Source of the DNA: Rubripirellula reticaptiva
Lineage (GTDB): Bacteria; Planctomycetota; Planctomycetia; Pirellulales; Pirellulaceae
Assembly (NCBI RefSeq): GCF_007860175.1
Contig: NZ_SJPX01000001.1
Coordinates: 806,001-870,000, forward strand
Length of the DNA stretch: 64,000 bases
Direction of reading: 5' to 3'
A program made the translations under genes and the position numbers. The notes below the pieces were generated by a model, which saw nothing but the letters and a program-made list of their open reading frames with translations, searched no databases and had not been told where the DNA came from. This document shows, piece by piece, positions 53,301-61,291 of the stretch; positions within the stretch are counted from its first letter, which is position 1, and each line of letters starts with the position of its first letter.

Positions 53301-56060
53301 GACGACATCGCGTCAGCGTCAATCCAAGGGCAACAAATCGATCTCTCGTTGACCCAAACGATCAGCAATTCGACTCCGAACGTTGGTGATGAAGTCTCGT
53401 TCGTGATCACAGTTTCAAACGCCGGTCCGAACGATGCGACAGGAGTGAACGTGACAGACCGCTTGCCGGCCGGGTTAACATTCCTTCGTGCGACGCCAAG
53501 CCAAGGAAGTTTCAATACGACCAATCGAGTTTGGACCGTCGGAACAGTCAACACGACGGTATCGCCAACGATCGAGCTTTTTGCGCGAGTCGACCAAGTC
53601 CTGACCAATGCGATCAACGTTGCTGAAATTACGTCGGCAGATCAGCCCGACACCGACTCGACGCCTGCCAATGACGCCGCAACTGAAGACGACCAAGCGT
53701 CGGTTTCGTTCAGCACACCAGTCGCTGACTTATCGCTGACCAAGACGGTCAGCAACGATTCGCCCAACGTCGGCGACGTCATCACGTTCCAGATCCAAGT
53801 CACCAACGACGGACCGCAAGCGGCCAGCGGTGTGGAAGTCACCGACTTGCTGCCAAACGGGTTGCAGTTCAACTCGACGACTCTTAGCGCAGGCAGCTAT
53901 GACTCCACGACTGGAATCTGGACAATTGGCCAAATCCCAATTGGGGGCACCGTCACGCTAAGCATCAACGCGTCGGTCACGACTCAGGGCATCAAGACCA
54001 ACACCGCGCGTATTACCGCGGCAGGACAGTTTGATCCCGACTCGACACCAGGCAACAACGTCGAAACCGAAGACGACCAGGCCTCCGTCACCGTCACGCC
54101 GCCAGTCGTTGACCTTTCGCTGGAAAAAACCGTTTCCGAAAGCCGCCCACGACTCGGCGACGCCGTGACCTTCACCATCACAACACGCAACGGCGGTCCG
54201 TCCGACGCAACCGGCGTGGTCGTGACAGACTTGCTTCCCGACGGATTCACATTCGTCGACAGCACTCCGTCGAGGGGCAATTACAACGCCGCCACCGGGC
54301 GGTGGAACGTCGGCGACTTGGCATCGGGCAGCGTAGCGACGCTGCAACTAGTCGCCACCGTCAACCGATTTGACACATTGGCCAACGTGGCCGAAATCAC
54401 CGCCGCCGGCCAGTTCGATTCTGACAGTACCCCTGATAACAACATCGACACGGAAGACGATTATGCCGCGGTATCCATCACACCGGCCAGCGCCGATCTA
54501 TCGCTGACTAAGTCAGTCGATACCGCAGCCCCGAATGTTGGTGACGTTGTGACGTTCACTTTAACACTTGCCAATGCAGGCCCCGATACAACCACCGGAG
54601 TCACCGTTCGCGACGTCTTGCCAGCCGGACTGACGCTCGTTTCGTCGACGCCGAGCGCCGGGAACTATAACTCGGCGACTGGAATCTGGTCCGTCGACTC
54701 GATCGCCTCCGGCGCAGACGCTCGTTTAGAAATCCGAGCGACCGTCGTGGCACAAACCGAACGAACCAACTCGGCTGAAATCATCACCAGCAATCAATTC
54801 GATCCCGACAGCACGCCTGGCAATGGCGTGGCCGGCGAAGACGATCAAGCCAGCGTCACGTTGACACCACAATTGGTAGACTTGGCACTTACCAAAACGA
54901 TCAGCGATTCGACGCCCAACATTGGCGACTCGATCGCCTACACGCTGACTCTTTCCAACGATGGGCCAACCGATGCGACTGGCGTTGCAGTCACTGACCG
55001 AATCCTTGAAGGACTCGTGTTCGAAAACTTTGTCGCTAGCCAGGGCAGTTACAACTCGGCAAGTGGTGTTTGGAACGTCGGTTCGGTTGCGACCGGCGTA
55101 ACGCCAACTCTGATCATCAACGCGACGGTTGGCAATACACTTGGTGTGACCAACACGGCCGAAATCACTGCTGCCGACCAAGTCGACCGTGACAGCACGC
55201 CGGGCAATCAAATAGCGGGTGAAGACGACCAAGCCAGCACGACCTTCACAACGCAAATCGCCGATCTATCGCTGACAAAAACTGTCAACAATGCGTCACC
55301 AACCCAAGATGAAGTGATTAGCTTTGTTTTGACGCTGACAAATGCAGGGCCGAACATCGCAACCAACGCCAGTGTCCTTGATTTGTTGCCGACCGGATTG
55401 ACCTTTGTTTCGGCCAATCCATCGGCGGGAACCTATGATTCAGTCACTGGCACGTGGGAAGTCCCAAGCTTGCCGTCCGGTTCGGCCGTCACGCTGCAAA
55501 TCGACGCCCGCGCTACCTCACCGATGCCGCAAACCAACGTTGCCGAAGTGACCTCGGTTCGGCAGTTTGACCCCGACAGCACGCCGGGCAATGGGATCGA
55601 CGGCGAAGACGACATCGCTCGCGTGCAGGTCACGCCCGTCGTCATCGACTTGGAAGTTCGCGCAACCGTCGACAACGAAGAACCCGTCGAGGGCGACGAA
55701 ATTGTACTGTCGTTTTTCACCGACAACACAGGCAATACCGTGGCAACAGGTGTGGTCACGTCGGTTGTCATTCCCGATGGGCTTTCAATCGTCTCGGCAA
55801 CGCCAAGTACCGGCACCTATGACGCCGCCACCGGCCGATGGGAAATTGGTTCGGTGGGCGTCGGACAAACCGCATCGCTTGTCGTTCGGGCCATCGTCGA
55901 CACGCGTGGATTCAAGACTATTCCTGTTAGCGTGATCCAGGCGGACCAGTTCGACATCGATAGCACCCCTGGCAACGACGTGGCCAGCGAAGACGATCAA
56001 ATCGAACTGATCATCCGCGGACCTCGATTACTGTCGAAACGTTTGTTCTTGGCGCGATAG
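50334..56060 (+). CDS. Giant secreted protein: LEDRRLL-type N-terminus, SdrD-B-like domain, twelve DUF11 repeats
   Basis: 1908 residues from ATG 50334 (the frame is open from GTG-type starts at 50283). The basic N-terminus RLRLLRESLFRQ leads to RFRPRIESLEDRRLLVA, a short motif found at the start of many giant planctomycete secreted proteins. Then an SdrD B-like domain (DITGRVFDDFSGNGFDVGEE, DANGDYTFTRLTAGNY), a beta-rich domain, and twelve repeats of 128 residues each opening with a form of ADLSLTKTV and closing with a form of QFDPDSTPGN then EDDQASV. DUF11 repeats are Ig-like; the Asp-rich loops may bind calcium. Likely a long extracellular stalk or adhesin. The tail is GPRLLSKRLFLAR. Confidence 0.9.
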   Translation: MKRRLRLLRESLFRQICSTSHASSARFRPRIESLEDRRLLVAATDLADITGRVFDDFSGNGFDVGEEVASVSLSVYRDDGDGLFEPGTGDTEVKTATTDANGDYTFTRLTAGNYFVLQPAQTVSGHTLQRSVSTLITITDDDVKGRITTNIDSFDQTAQEARDETSGDGPVIVIAATPVTEAIGGERELIVEKTSVNGAVQLSVDDPLLPNQLSFDSVATGQGPRRVVWDGPDNDATLIDDNGLSGVNLAASAAGVQLQIRADLAGGTATLRIYSNDNVAGTATRFSTTTLPIPATSGGFLSAEFIPFSQFTAAAGGGADFTNVGAIELEINGAADVNGAAEVIGAVGTVIKTAPDFANFEQADLSLTKTVDDATPNLNQEVIYTITVNNAGPATATGVVVTDVLPTGVTFVRSSTATGSYNDTNGIWTVGSIVAGTPVTLAITGQVTSVGPKTNTAQITASDVFDPDSTPNNNIDAEDDQASVAVSAETIDLSLTKTVSNASPNVGDTITFTVEVTNAGPSTATGVSIRDVLPAGLTLATATPQRGNYNTTSGIWTIPSIANNETLTLTLSAVVNQTGSVTNTAEVTAADQTDIDSAPDNNVATEDDQASVAITTPVADLSLTKTVDNARPNVNDEVLFTVAVTNVGPDTATGVVVTDLLPAGLTVISSTVNAGTYVDATGRWTIGNVAIGETPTLTIRAQVNSFAATTNTAEITAVDQFDPDSSPGNNIATEDDQASVTVDPPSIDLALTKTIDVQRPNIGDEVVYTVTITNSGDDQATGVIVRDALPAGLTLISAIESSGIYTPANGNWTIATLDRNAPATLTLRARVDAVAATNTAEVIAANEFDADSTPGNNVPTEDDQASVAFTLASADLSLTKTVNNSSPNVGENVTFTVAVANAGPDTATGVQIRDSLPTGTTFVSSIPSTGNYDQATGIWTIPSIALGTSETLTITATTNTNSLTTNTAEVIASDQVDPDSTPANGAPQEDDIASASIQGQQIDLSLTQTISNSTPNVGDEVSFVITVSNAGPNDATGVNVTDRLPAGLTFLRATPSQGSFNTTNRVWTVGTVNTTVSPTIELFARVDQVLTNAINVAEITSADQPDTDSTPANDAATEDDQASVSFSTPVADLSLTKTVSNDSPNVGDVITFQIQVTNDGPQAASGVEVTDLLPNGLQFNSTTLSAGSYDSTTGIWTIGQIPIGGTVTLSINASVTTQGIKTNTARITAAGQFDPDSTPGNNVETEDDQASVTVTPPVVDLSLEKTVSESRPRLGDAVTFTITTRNGGPSDATGVVVTDLLPDGFTFVDSTPSRGNYNAATGRWNVGDLASGSVATLQLVATVNRFDTLANVAEITAAGQFDSDSTPDNNIDTEDDYAAVSITPASADLSLTKSVDTAAPNVGDVVTFTLTLANAGPDTTTGVTVRDVLPAGLTLVSSTPSAGNYNSATGIWSVDSIASGADARLEIRATVVAQTERTNSAEIITSNQFDPDSTPGNGVAGEDDQASVTLTPQLVDLALTKTISDSTPNIGDSIAYTLTLSNDGPTDATGVAVTDRILEGLVFENFVASQGSYNSASGVWNVGSVATGVTPTLIINATVGNTLGVTNTAEITAADQVDRDSTPGNQIAGEDDQASTTFTTQIADLSLTKTVNNASPTQDEVISFVLTLTNAGPNIATNASVLDLLPTGLTFVSANPSAGTYDSVTGTWEVPSLPSGSAVTLQIDARATSPMPQTNVAEVTSVRQFDPDSTPGNGIDGEDDIARVQVTPVVIDLEVRATVDNEEPVEGDEIVLSFFTDNTGNTVATGVVTSVVIPDGLSIVSATPSTGTYDAATGRWEIGSVGVGQTASLVVRAIVDTRGFKTIPVSVIQADQFDIDSTPGNDVASEDDQIELIIRGPRLLSKRLFLAR
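51421..56010 (+). repeat. Twelve tandem 384-bp DUF11-coding repeats
   Basis: Repeat starts, judged by the DLSLTKT segment, fall near 51424, 51808, 52192, 52574, 52957, 53340, 53727, 54111, 54495, 54879, 55263 and 55647, a near-constant 384-bp spacing. DNA copies are diverged while the protein motif is kept. The twelfth copy is the most divergent (IDLEVRATV). Confidence 0.9.
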
Positions 56061-56086
56061 CAAAGTTCAGACACACGTGGCCGTCA

Positions 56087-57382
56087 TTACGATTCGAACG
56101 CGATCACTTGATTGCGTCCTCCGTCCTTGGCTCGATACAGACACTCGTCAGCCTGCGCAATCAGGGCCTGAGGTGAAGCGGCACCATAGCACGACTCGGA
56201 CACACCGATGCTGGCGGTCAAACGTAGCTCAGGCACTGCGGCCAATTGAACGGCTTCGATAGACGACCGCACCTGTTCGGCTTGCTCGATCGCCGCTTCG
56301 ATACTTGTGTCGGGCATCACAATACAGAATTCTTCGCCTCCGTAACGGCAAACCAATGTTGGTGGCGAAAATTGGTCGTTCAAGATACTGGCCACTTGAC
56401 GCAGCACCTCGTCACCGACGGGATGCCCGAAGGTATCGTTCACGTTCTTGAAATGGTCGTTGTCGATCATCAAGCATGATACCGCCTGACCGGTCGACTG
56501 CATCGTTTTCCAAATTTCGTCAAAGGCTTCCGAAAAAGCTCGGCGATTCAAGCACCCCGTCAACGCGTCTTTCGAAGCCAGAATCTGCAGTTCACGATTC
56601 CTGTTGCTGATCTCATCACGGCTGGTTCGAAGCATCGCGAGCGAATGTTCGCGTTGAGCCCGATACTCTTCCGATGCCGTGACATCACGAAACGTGGACA
56701 GTGCACCGCGGGTCTTTCGGTCCTCGCCCGACACGGGAGACGCGTTGACTGAAAAGAATCTCATTTTGCCATCGTGACGTTTGAATCGTAGCAGTTGCTC
56801 GATCTGAGGCTCGTGGTGCTCGATCGCCCGCATCCACGGATAGTTCTTATCGCCTGCGATCGCACTGCAATCCCACGCCAACGAACCAGGTCGACGTCCA
56901 ATCAAATGTTCTTGGTCGATCCCCACCATTCGGCTGAACGATTCATTGGCCAAAACAATTCGGTCACGTTCGTCGATAACAAGCAGTCCTTCGGACAGCG
57001 TATCGAGTGCCTCGCGAATTCGATCGGGAACGACTTGCGCGACTTCGAAACTGCGCATCACGCCAAGAATAAAGACCCAGTAAACCGCGACACCAGAAAC
57101 AGTAAAGAATGCCACCATTCGTAGTGGCCGCTCAAACAGATCGAGCCACAGACCAGCCAAGACCAGACTGAGTCCGATGCAAACGATGGCAACTGCCAGC
57201 CTTAGCGACGCGAAAAGGGCTTTGAACAATTTTGAAACCAATCCGGCGATTTTGGCTGTTGTACCGAAAACTCTAGGTACTGAAGTGTGCGTTATCAACT
57301 GCGCCGGCGGTGTCCGATCTACTGAACTAGGCTGCGCGACGGTGGCGATCCGCGCCGGCAACACCGTTTGTTCCGGCAACAA
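56087..57382 (-). CDS. Membrane diguanylate cyclase (PAS-GGDEF)
   Basis: 431 residues from a TTG at 57382; no ATG precedes the membrane segments, so the start is uncertain. Two membrane helices: LRLAVAIVCIGLSLVLAGL and MVAFFTVSGVAVYWVFILGV. A PAS domain follows (LDTLSEGLLVIDERDRIVLA to LSTFRDVTASEEY). The GGDEF domain has LTGCLNRRAF, CLMIDNDHFKNVNDTFGHPV and the active loop GGEEF at 348-352. The residues ahead of the loop are SPPTLVCRY, so no RxxD inhibitory site is present. It should make c-di-GMP without product inhibition through that site. It is divergent from the receiver/GspE operon. Confidence 0.92.
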   Translation of the reverse strand: MLPEQTVLPARIATVAQPSSVDRTPPAQLITHTSVPRVFGTTAKIAGLVSKLFKALFASLRLAVAIVCIGLSLVLAGLWLDLFERPLRMVAFFTVSGVAVYWVFILGVMRSFEVAQVVPDRIREALDTLSEGLLVIDERDRIVLANESFSRMVGIDQEHLIGRRPGSLAWDCSAIAGDKNYPWMRAIEHHEPQIEQLLRFKRHDGKMRFFSVNASPVSGEDRKTRGALSTFRDVTASEEYRAQREHSLAMLRTSRDEISNRNRELQILASKDALTGCLNRRAFSEAFDEIWKTMQSTGQAVSCLMIDNDHFKNVNDTFGHPVGDEVLRQVASILNDQFSPPTLVCRYGGEEFCIVMPDTSIEAAIEQAEQVRSSIEAVQLAAVPELRLTASIGVSESCYGAASPQALIAQADECLYRAKDGGRNQVIAFES

Positions 57383-57529
57383 CGATTATGCCGAGGCGAT
57401 GTGCCACTTGATCGGTAAATTTGCGACGGTTCTGACCTGGTTTGAGTCTACGGATCCGCTTTGCAAGCTCGCATCGTGACCTACAGTTCAGTACTGACAT
57501 TATCGTCTTCACCGCCAAAGGTGCCCCAC

Positions 57530-57976
57530 ATGTTCAATTCATCCGGAATCAAACTGCTATTGGTCTTGGCCGAACCGGTCTTGGCGGATCTGACGTCATT
57601 CCGTCTCGAATTGCTGGGCTACCAAGTTGAAACGGTCGCAACCGGATCGGAAGCCAATGCGTCGATCAGCATCGCGACACCAGATCTGATCATCATTGAT
57701 ACACAGCTACGAGACGGTGACGGACTGGAGTGGATCGCTCGTGCGCGCAATGACCAAACGATCGCCAATACGCCAGTTTTGGTCATCTCTCTTGACACAA
57801 GTTTAGAAACGGTCGAGCGAGCTCATCATGCAAGCGCACAGGATTACCTGATCAGCCCCTTCGATCCGACCGTGATGGAAGAAAAGATTGAGCAGTTGTT
57901 GGCAACTCGGTTCGCAAACACCGGACGCAAACAAGCCAAAAACCAAGCCACGAAGCCTCAAGGATTGAAGCGATGA
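57530..57976 (+). CDS. Degenerate response-regulator receiver protein
   Basis: 148 residues from ATG 57530. A stand-alone receiver fold: IKLLLVLAEPVLADLTSFRL, LIIIDTQLRDGDGLEWI with the phosphoacceptor-position Asp57, and VLVISLDTS. The acidic pair normally at the first strand end (DD) is AE here, and the conserved Lys of the KPF motif is Ser109 in YLISPFD. Loss of the Lys and one Asp suggests it is not switched by normal phosphorylation. The C-terminal 25 residues are Lys/Gln-rich. Its stop overlaps the GspE start (ATGA), implying it works with the ATPase. Confidence 0.85.
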   Translation: MFNSSGIKLLLVLAEPVLADLTSFRLELLGYQVETVATGSEANASISIATPDLIIIDTQLRDGDGLEWIARARNDQTIANTPVLVISLDTSLETVERAHHASAQDYLISPFDPTVMEEKIEQLLATRFANTGRKQAKNQATKPQGLKR

Positions 57977-59724
57977 AGCGACTCGGTGATGTGCTTATCG
58001 AACAGGGAACGCTGACCGCCGAACAAATGGAAGCGGCGTTCACCTCGAAACCTCGCGGTGCCATGATTGGCGACTGGTTAGTCCACGAGCGGCTACTGTC
58101 GACGGCAGAACTTGGGCATGCGCTGGCCGAACAGTTTGAAGTTCCCTATATCGACATCGATCCATCAAACGTCAACCCGCAAATCGCGAGACTGATCCCC
58201 GAGGACTTCGCACGAACTCAGCAAGCTGGCGCCATCGATATCAAGGGCAAAACGATGACCTTGGCGATGGTCGCGCCCGATGACATCGAAACGATCGCCG
58301 AAGTCGAACTGATGACCGGATATCAAATCCACCCCATTGTCGCGATGGCAGATGACATCGTTGCTTTGATCAGCCGAGTGTACGACGATCGCAGCGTGGC
58401 TCGGCAAACGATTGTCGACCTGAAGTTGACGGAACTGCAAGAAACAGTTTCTGATGCCAGCGACGGCGGCACATCGATCATGCTTGCCGAACAAGAAGAT
58501 GCACCCGTGGTCCGATTGGTTCAAGCCATCCTGTCCGGTGCAGTCACAGCCGGTGCCAGCGACGTGCACCTTGAACCCTACAAGCCGGAAATGCGAGTGC
58601 GATATCGCGTTGACGGTGAACTGCAACAAGTGATGACGATCCCCAATCACATCGAAGACTCTGTCATCAGCCGGATCAAAGTCATGGCAGATATGGATAC
58701 TACGGAAAATCGCCGTCCTCAAGACGGACACCTGAATGTTTTTGAAAACGGCAAACGAGTCGGTTTTCGAGTCAGCGGAATCCCGACCGTTGACGGCCAA
58801 AAGCTCGTCCTCCGGTTGCTCGACGAAGGTGGCAAAACCTTCCAATTGGACAACATTGGGATGATGCGCCGCGACTATGAAATGTTGCGAGAAATGATCG
58901 ACAAACCACACGGCATGTTCGTGGTGACCGGGCCAACAGGCAGTGGCAAAAGCACTACGTTGTATGCTGCGCTTCAGTACCTAAACCGAGTCGATCGCAA
59001 TATCGTCACGGTCGAGGACCCAGTGGAGTTTCGATTGCCGGGCATCAACCAAGTGCAAAGCGACAACGAGTTCGGCATGGGCTTTGCAAACGCTCTTAAG
59101 TTCATCATGCGACAAGACCCCGACGTGATCATGTTGGGTGAAATCCGCGACTCGGAAACGGCAACAACTGCGATCCAAGCGGCCCTAACCGGTCACCTAC
59201 TGATCAGCACGCTGCACACCAATGACGCCGTCGGTGCCGTCCAGCGACTAAGTGATTTGGGCGTCGACAATTTCAAGATCGCCGGATCGCTACTTGGCAG
59301 TGTCGCGCAGCGGTTGCTCCGATGCGTTTGCGACAATTGCAAAGTCGCCGTGCCGGCAAACTCAAAATTACTAGATGCGATCGACCCTGATCGCGAGGTC
59401 CCGCGTGACGCCAAGTTTTATCGCGGTGAAGGTTGCAAAAAGTGTCTTGGAAGTGGTTTTTCGGGTCGAATTCCGATCTTTGAAATCATGCCCATTACAC
59501 CGGAAATCACGATGGCGATCGAGGCCGGCGTGCCTCACTCGAAACTGCATCAATTGGCGATCGAAGCGGGAATGGTAGAGCTATCTCGCGCAGGGCTGGA
59601 ACAAGCACTCGCCGGTCGCACGTCGATCGAAGAGGTTTACTTCAAGACAAGCGGCGATCGCCGCACGACGGACTCGACAAGTGTTGCCAATGGACGGCGT
59701 GACAACGATATGACTGCTGGTTAA
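57973..59724 (+). CDS. gspE: Type II secretion/pilus assembly ATPase GspE (PilB-like) with MshEN-type N-terminus
   Basis: 583 residues. The N-terminal domain opens KRLGDVLIEQGTLTAEQME, then GDWLVHERLLSTAELGHALA and EQFEVPYIDID: the MshEN/T2SSE_N pattern, which binds c-di-GMP in several homologues. The ATPase core has DVHLEPYKPEMRVRYRVDG, Walker A GPTGSGKST (320-328), IVTVEDPVEFRLPG, Walker B VIMLGEIRDSETA, and STLHTNDAVGAVQRL. Zinc cysteines at 453/456 (CDNC) and 488/491 (CKKC) are complete, which is usual for GspE/PilB. It drives pseudopilus extension from the inner membrane. Followed at 41 nt by GspF. Confidence 0.95.
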   Translation: MKRLGDVLIEQGTLTAEQMEAAFTSKPRGAMIGDWLVHERLLSTAELGHALAEQFEVPYIDIDPSNVNPQIARLIPEDFARTQQAGAIDIKGKTMTLAMVAPDDIETIAEVELMTGYQIHPIVAMADDIVALISRVYDDRSVARQTIVDLKLTELQETVSDASDGGTSIMLAEQEDAPVVRLVQAILSGAVTAGASDVHLEPYKPEMRVRYRVDGELQQVMTIPNHIEDSVISRIKVMADMDTTENRRPQDGHLNVFENGKRVGFRVSGIPTVDGQKLVLRLLDEGGKTFQLDNIGMMRRDYEMLREMIDKPHGMFVVTGPTGSGKSTTLYAALQYLNRVDRNIVTVEDPVEFRLPGINQVQSDNEFGMGFANALKFIMRQDPDVIMLGEIRDSETATTAIQAALTGHLLISTLHTNDAVGAVQRLSDLGVDNFKIAGSLLGSVAQRLLRCVCDNCKVAVPANSKLLDAIDPDREVPRDAKFYRGEGCKKCLGSGFSGRIPIFEIMPITPEITMAIEAGVPHSKLHQLAIEAGMVELSRAGLEQALAGRTSIEEVYFKTSGDRRTTDSTSVANGRRDNDMTAG

Positions 59725-59765
59725 TCAGCCCGTCGCCTCAAACGATCCACCGCAAGACGAAAACG

Positions 59766-60926
59766 ATGTACGCCAAGTCCACTTCTTATGCATCCCAAAA
59801 TACCGCCCAGTCCGCTGGCGGCATCTTTGGATTTTTGCGCAAGCTGAATTCGATTCAGGTCGGTCCAAAAACGACAGGTGATGCGACGCGGGTTCCACCC
59901 GCGGCGCTTGCGGATTTATTGCGGATGATCCTGATGTTGCTCGAAAATGGGCTATCGCTACCAAAGGCACTTTCGTCGTTGGCAGCCGACCGATCGACTC
60001 GCAAATATCGTCATGTGCTAACCAAACTGCGTATGACGATTGAAGCTGGCGATTTGCTAAGCACCGGCATGGAACGCTATCCACGAACATTCAACAAAAT
60101 GCAGATTCAACAGATTCGCATCGGCGAACGAAGTGGCTCGCTCGAAAAAGCACTTGCACGAGTTTGCGAACAGATGGAGCGGAAGGTTGCTTTGAAAAAA
60201 CGCATCATCAAAAAGGTGAGCTATCCGATTCTGATTTCGATGGCTGGCGCGGGACTGATGATCTTTATGTGTGTCGTTGTGGTGCCTGAATTTGAAACGG
60301 TCTACAGCAGTAGTGGTGTCGACTTGCCGGTCGTAACTCAAGTCGTGACCGCGATGAGCCGCACAGTGCTGAACTACTATTGGGTTGTGTTTCCCGCCGT
60401 TGCCGCAGTCGTCGCGATATGGATGTTCATGCGGTCGCGACCGAAACTGTCTCGCATGATGGACAACTCTTTCCTCTACCTACCGTTCATCGGACCATGG
60501 CTACGCGACATCGCAGTTCTGCAATTTAGTGAAGGCATTTCGTCCATGGTCGAGTGTGGATACACACCAGTTGACGCCGTCCAAATTGCCGTCGACTGCA
60601 TTGGTAATCGTGAAGTCAAAGCTGCTGGCGAACAGATCCGACAAAGCGTTCAACGCGGCGAAAAGCTGAGTTCGGAACTAGAAAAGAACGAACGATTCTT
60701 TCCCGCGACACTTTGCCAACTGATCGGTGTCGGCGAGCAATCCGGCAACTTTCCCAAGGCCATGCAAGGCACATGCGAACACCTTCGTGAACGATTGGAA
60801 ACACGGATCGACGCGACCGTCGGTTTGCTGGAACCGATGTTGACGATCGGACTTGCTATCGCAATTGGCGGCATCGTGCTTTCGATTTACACACCCATGT
60901 TCCATATGTTTGAGGTGCTCGAATAA
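59766..60926 (+). CDS. gspF: Type II secretion/pilus inner membrane platform protein GspF (PilC-like)
   Basis: 386 residues with two T2SSF domains: LADLLRMILMLLENGLSLPK as the first, DIAVLQFSEGISSMVECGYT as the second. Membrane helices: ILISMAGAGLMIFMCVVVVP, VVFPAVAAVVAIWMFM, and MLTIGLAIAIGGIVLSIYTP at the C-terminus. Conserved IRIGERSGSLEKALARVCEQ and GVGEQSGNFPKAMQ are the repeated family motif. It couples the ATPase to pseudopilin addition. Its TAA shares an A with the ATG of the pseudopilin gene. Confidence 0.95.
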   Translation: MYAKSTSYASQNTAQSAGGIFGFLRKLNSIQVGPKTTGDATRVPPAALADLLRMILMLLENGLSLPKALSSLAADRSTRKYRHVLTKLRMTIEAGDLLSTGMERYPRTFNKMQIQQIRIGERSGSLEKALARVCEQMERKVALKKRIIKKVSYPILISMAGAGLMIFMCVVVVPEFETVYSSSGVDLPVVTQVVTAMSRTVLNYYWVVFPAVAAVVAIWMFMRSRPKLSRMMDNSFLYLPFIGPWLRDIAVLQFSEGISSMVECGYTPVDAVQIAVDCIGNREVKAAGEQIRQSVQRGEKLSSELEKNERFFPATLCQLIGVGEQSGNFPKAMQGTCEHLRERLETRIDATVGLLEPMLTIGLAIAIGGIVLSIYTPMFHMFEVLE

Positions 60927-61255
60927 TGCCTAGATTCAATAACAATCGCCGAGCGTTCTCGTTGATCGAAATTCTGGCAGCGGTCATGATCGCTGCCACG
61001 GTCGCTACGATCGCGGTCACCCAGTTTCGAACACCGGGTGATACCGCGCACTGGCGAAGCTGCCAGTTGAGCCGCCAAACCGTTCAAAACGAAGCCAACC
61101 GTTACATCGACATTACCGGGTCACTACCGTCGTCGGATCTTCGACAATTGTCGTCATCACAGTACTGGGACGGCCCGCTGCCAACATGCCCGGTTACCGG
61201 TACCGCCTTCACACTGGATCGTTCCGGCAACATCAATTGCAAGTCGCATCCCTAA
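60926..61255 (+). CDS. Pseudopilin-like protein with class III signal
   Basis: 109 residues. The N-terminus MPRFNNNRRAFSLIEILAA has the prepilin cleavage site between Ala10 and Phe11 and Glu15 at mature position 5, followed by a hydrophobic helix AVMIAATVATIAVTQ. Ala replaces the usual Gly at -1, as in some other pilins. The globular part is short, with three cysteines (Cys at RSC, PTC and INC), possibly forming a disulfide. It probably builds the pseudopilus moved by GspE/F. No peptidase (PilD) gene is in the window. Confidence 0.85.
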   Translation: MPRFNNNRRAFSLIEILAAVMIAATVATIAVTQFRTPGDTAHWRSCQLSRQTVQNEANRYIDITGSLPSSDLRQLSSSQYWDGPLPTCPVTGTAFTLDRSGNINCKSHP

Positions 61256-61266
61256 ACGAACAAGCA

Positions 61267-61282
61267 CGCGATGAACATCGCG
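61267..61282. terminator. Hairpin between convergent genes
   Basis: CGCGATG (61267-61273), AA, CATCGCG (61276-61282), lying between the stops of the pseudopilin gene (+) and astA (-). The 2-nt loop means the inner pair is probably open. No T-run follows on either strand. Confidence 0.35.
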
Positions 61283-61291
61283 ATGCCAAAC

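Noticed and set aside
51421-56010. Regular repeats considered as a CRISPR or satellite array
   Set aside because: The 384-bp period is a multiple of three, the frame is open throughout and the copies encode conserved DUF11 domains.
58165-58911. 248-codon minus-strand frame
   Set aside because: Antisense to gspE, His/Asp/Val-rich, no domain.
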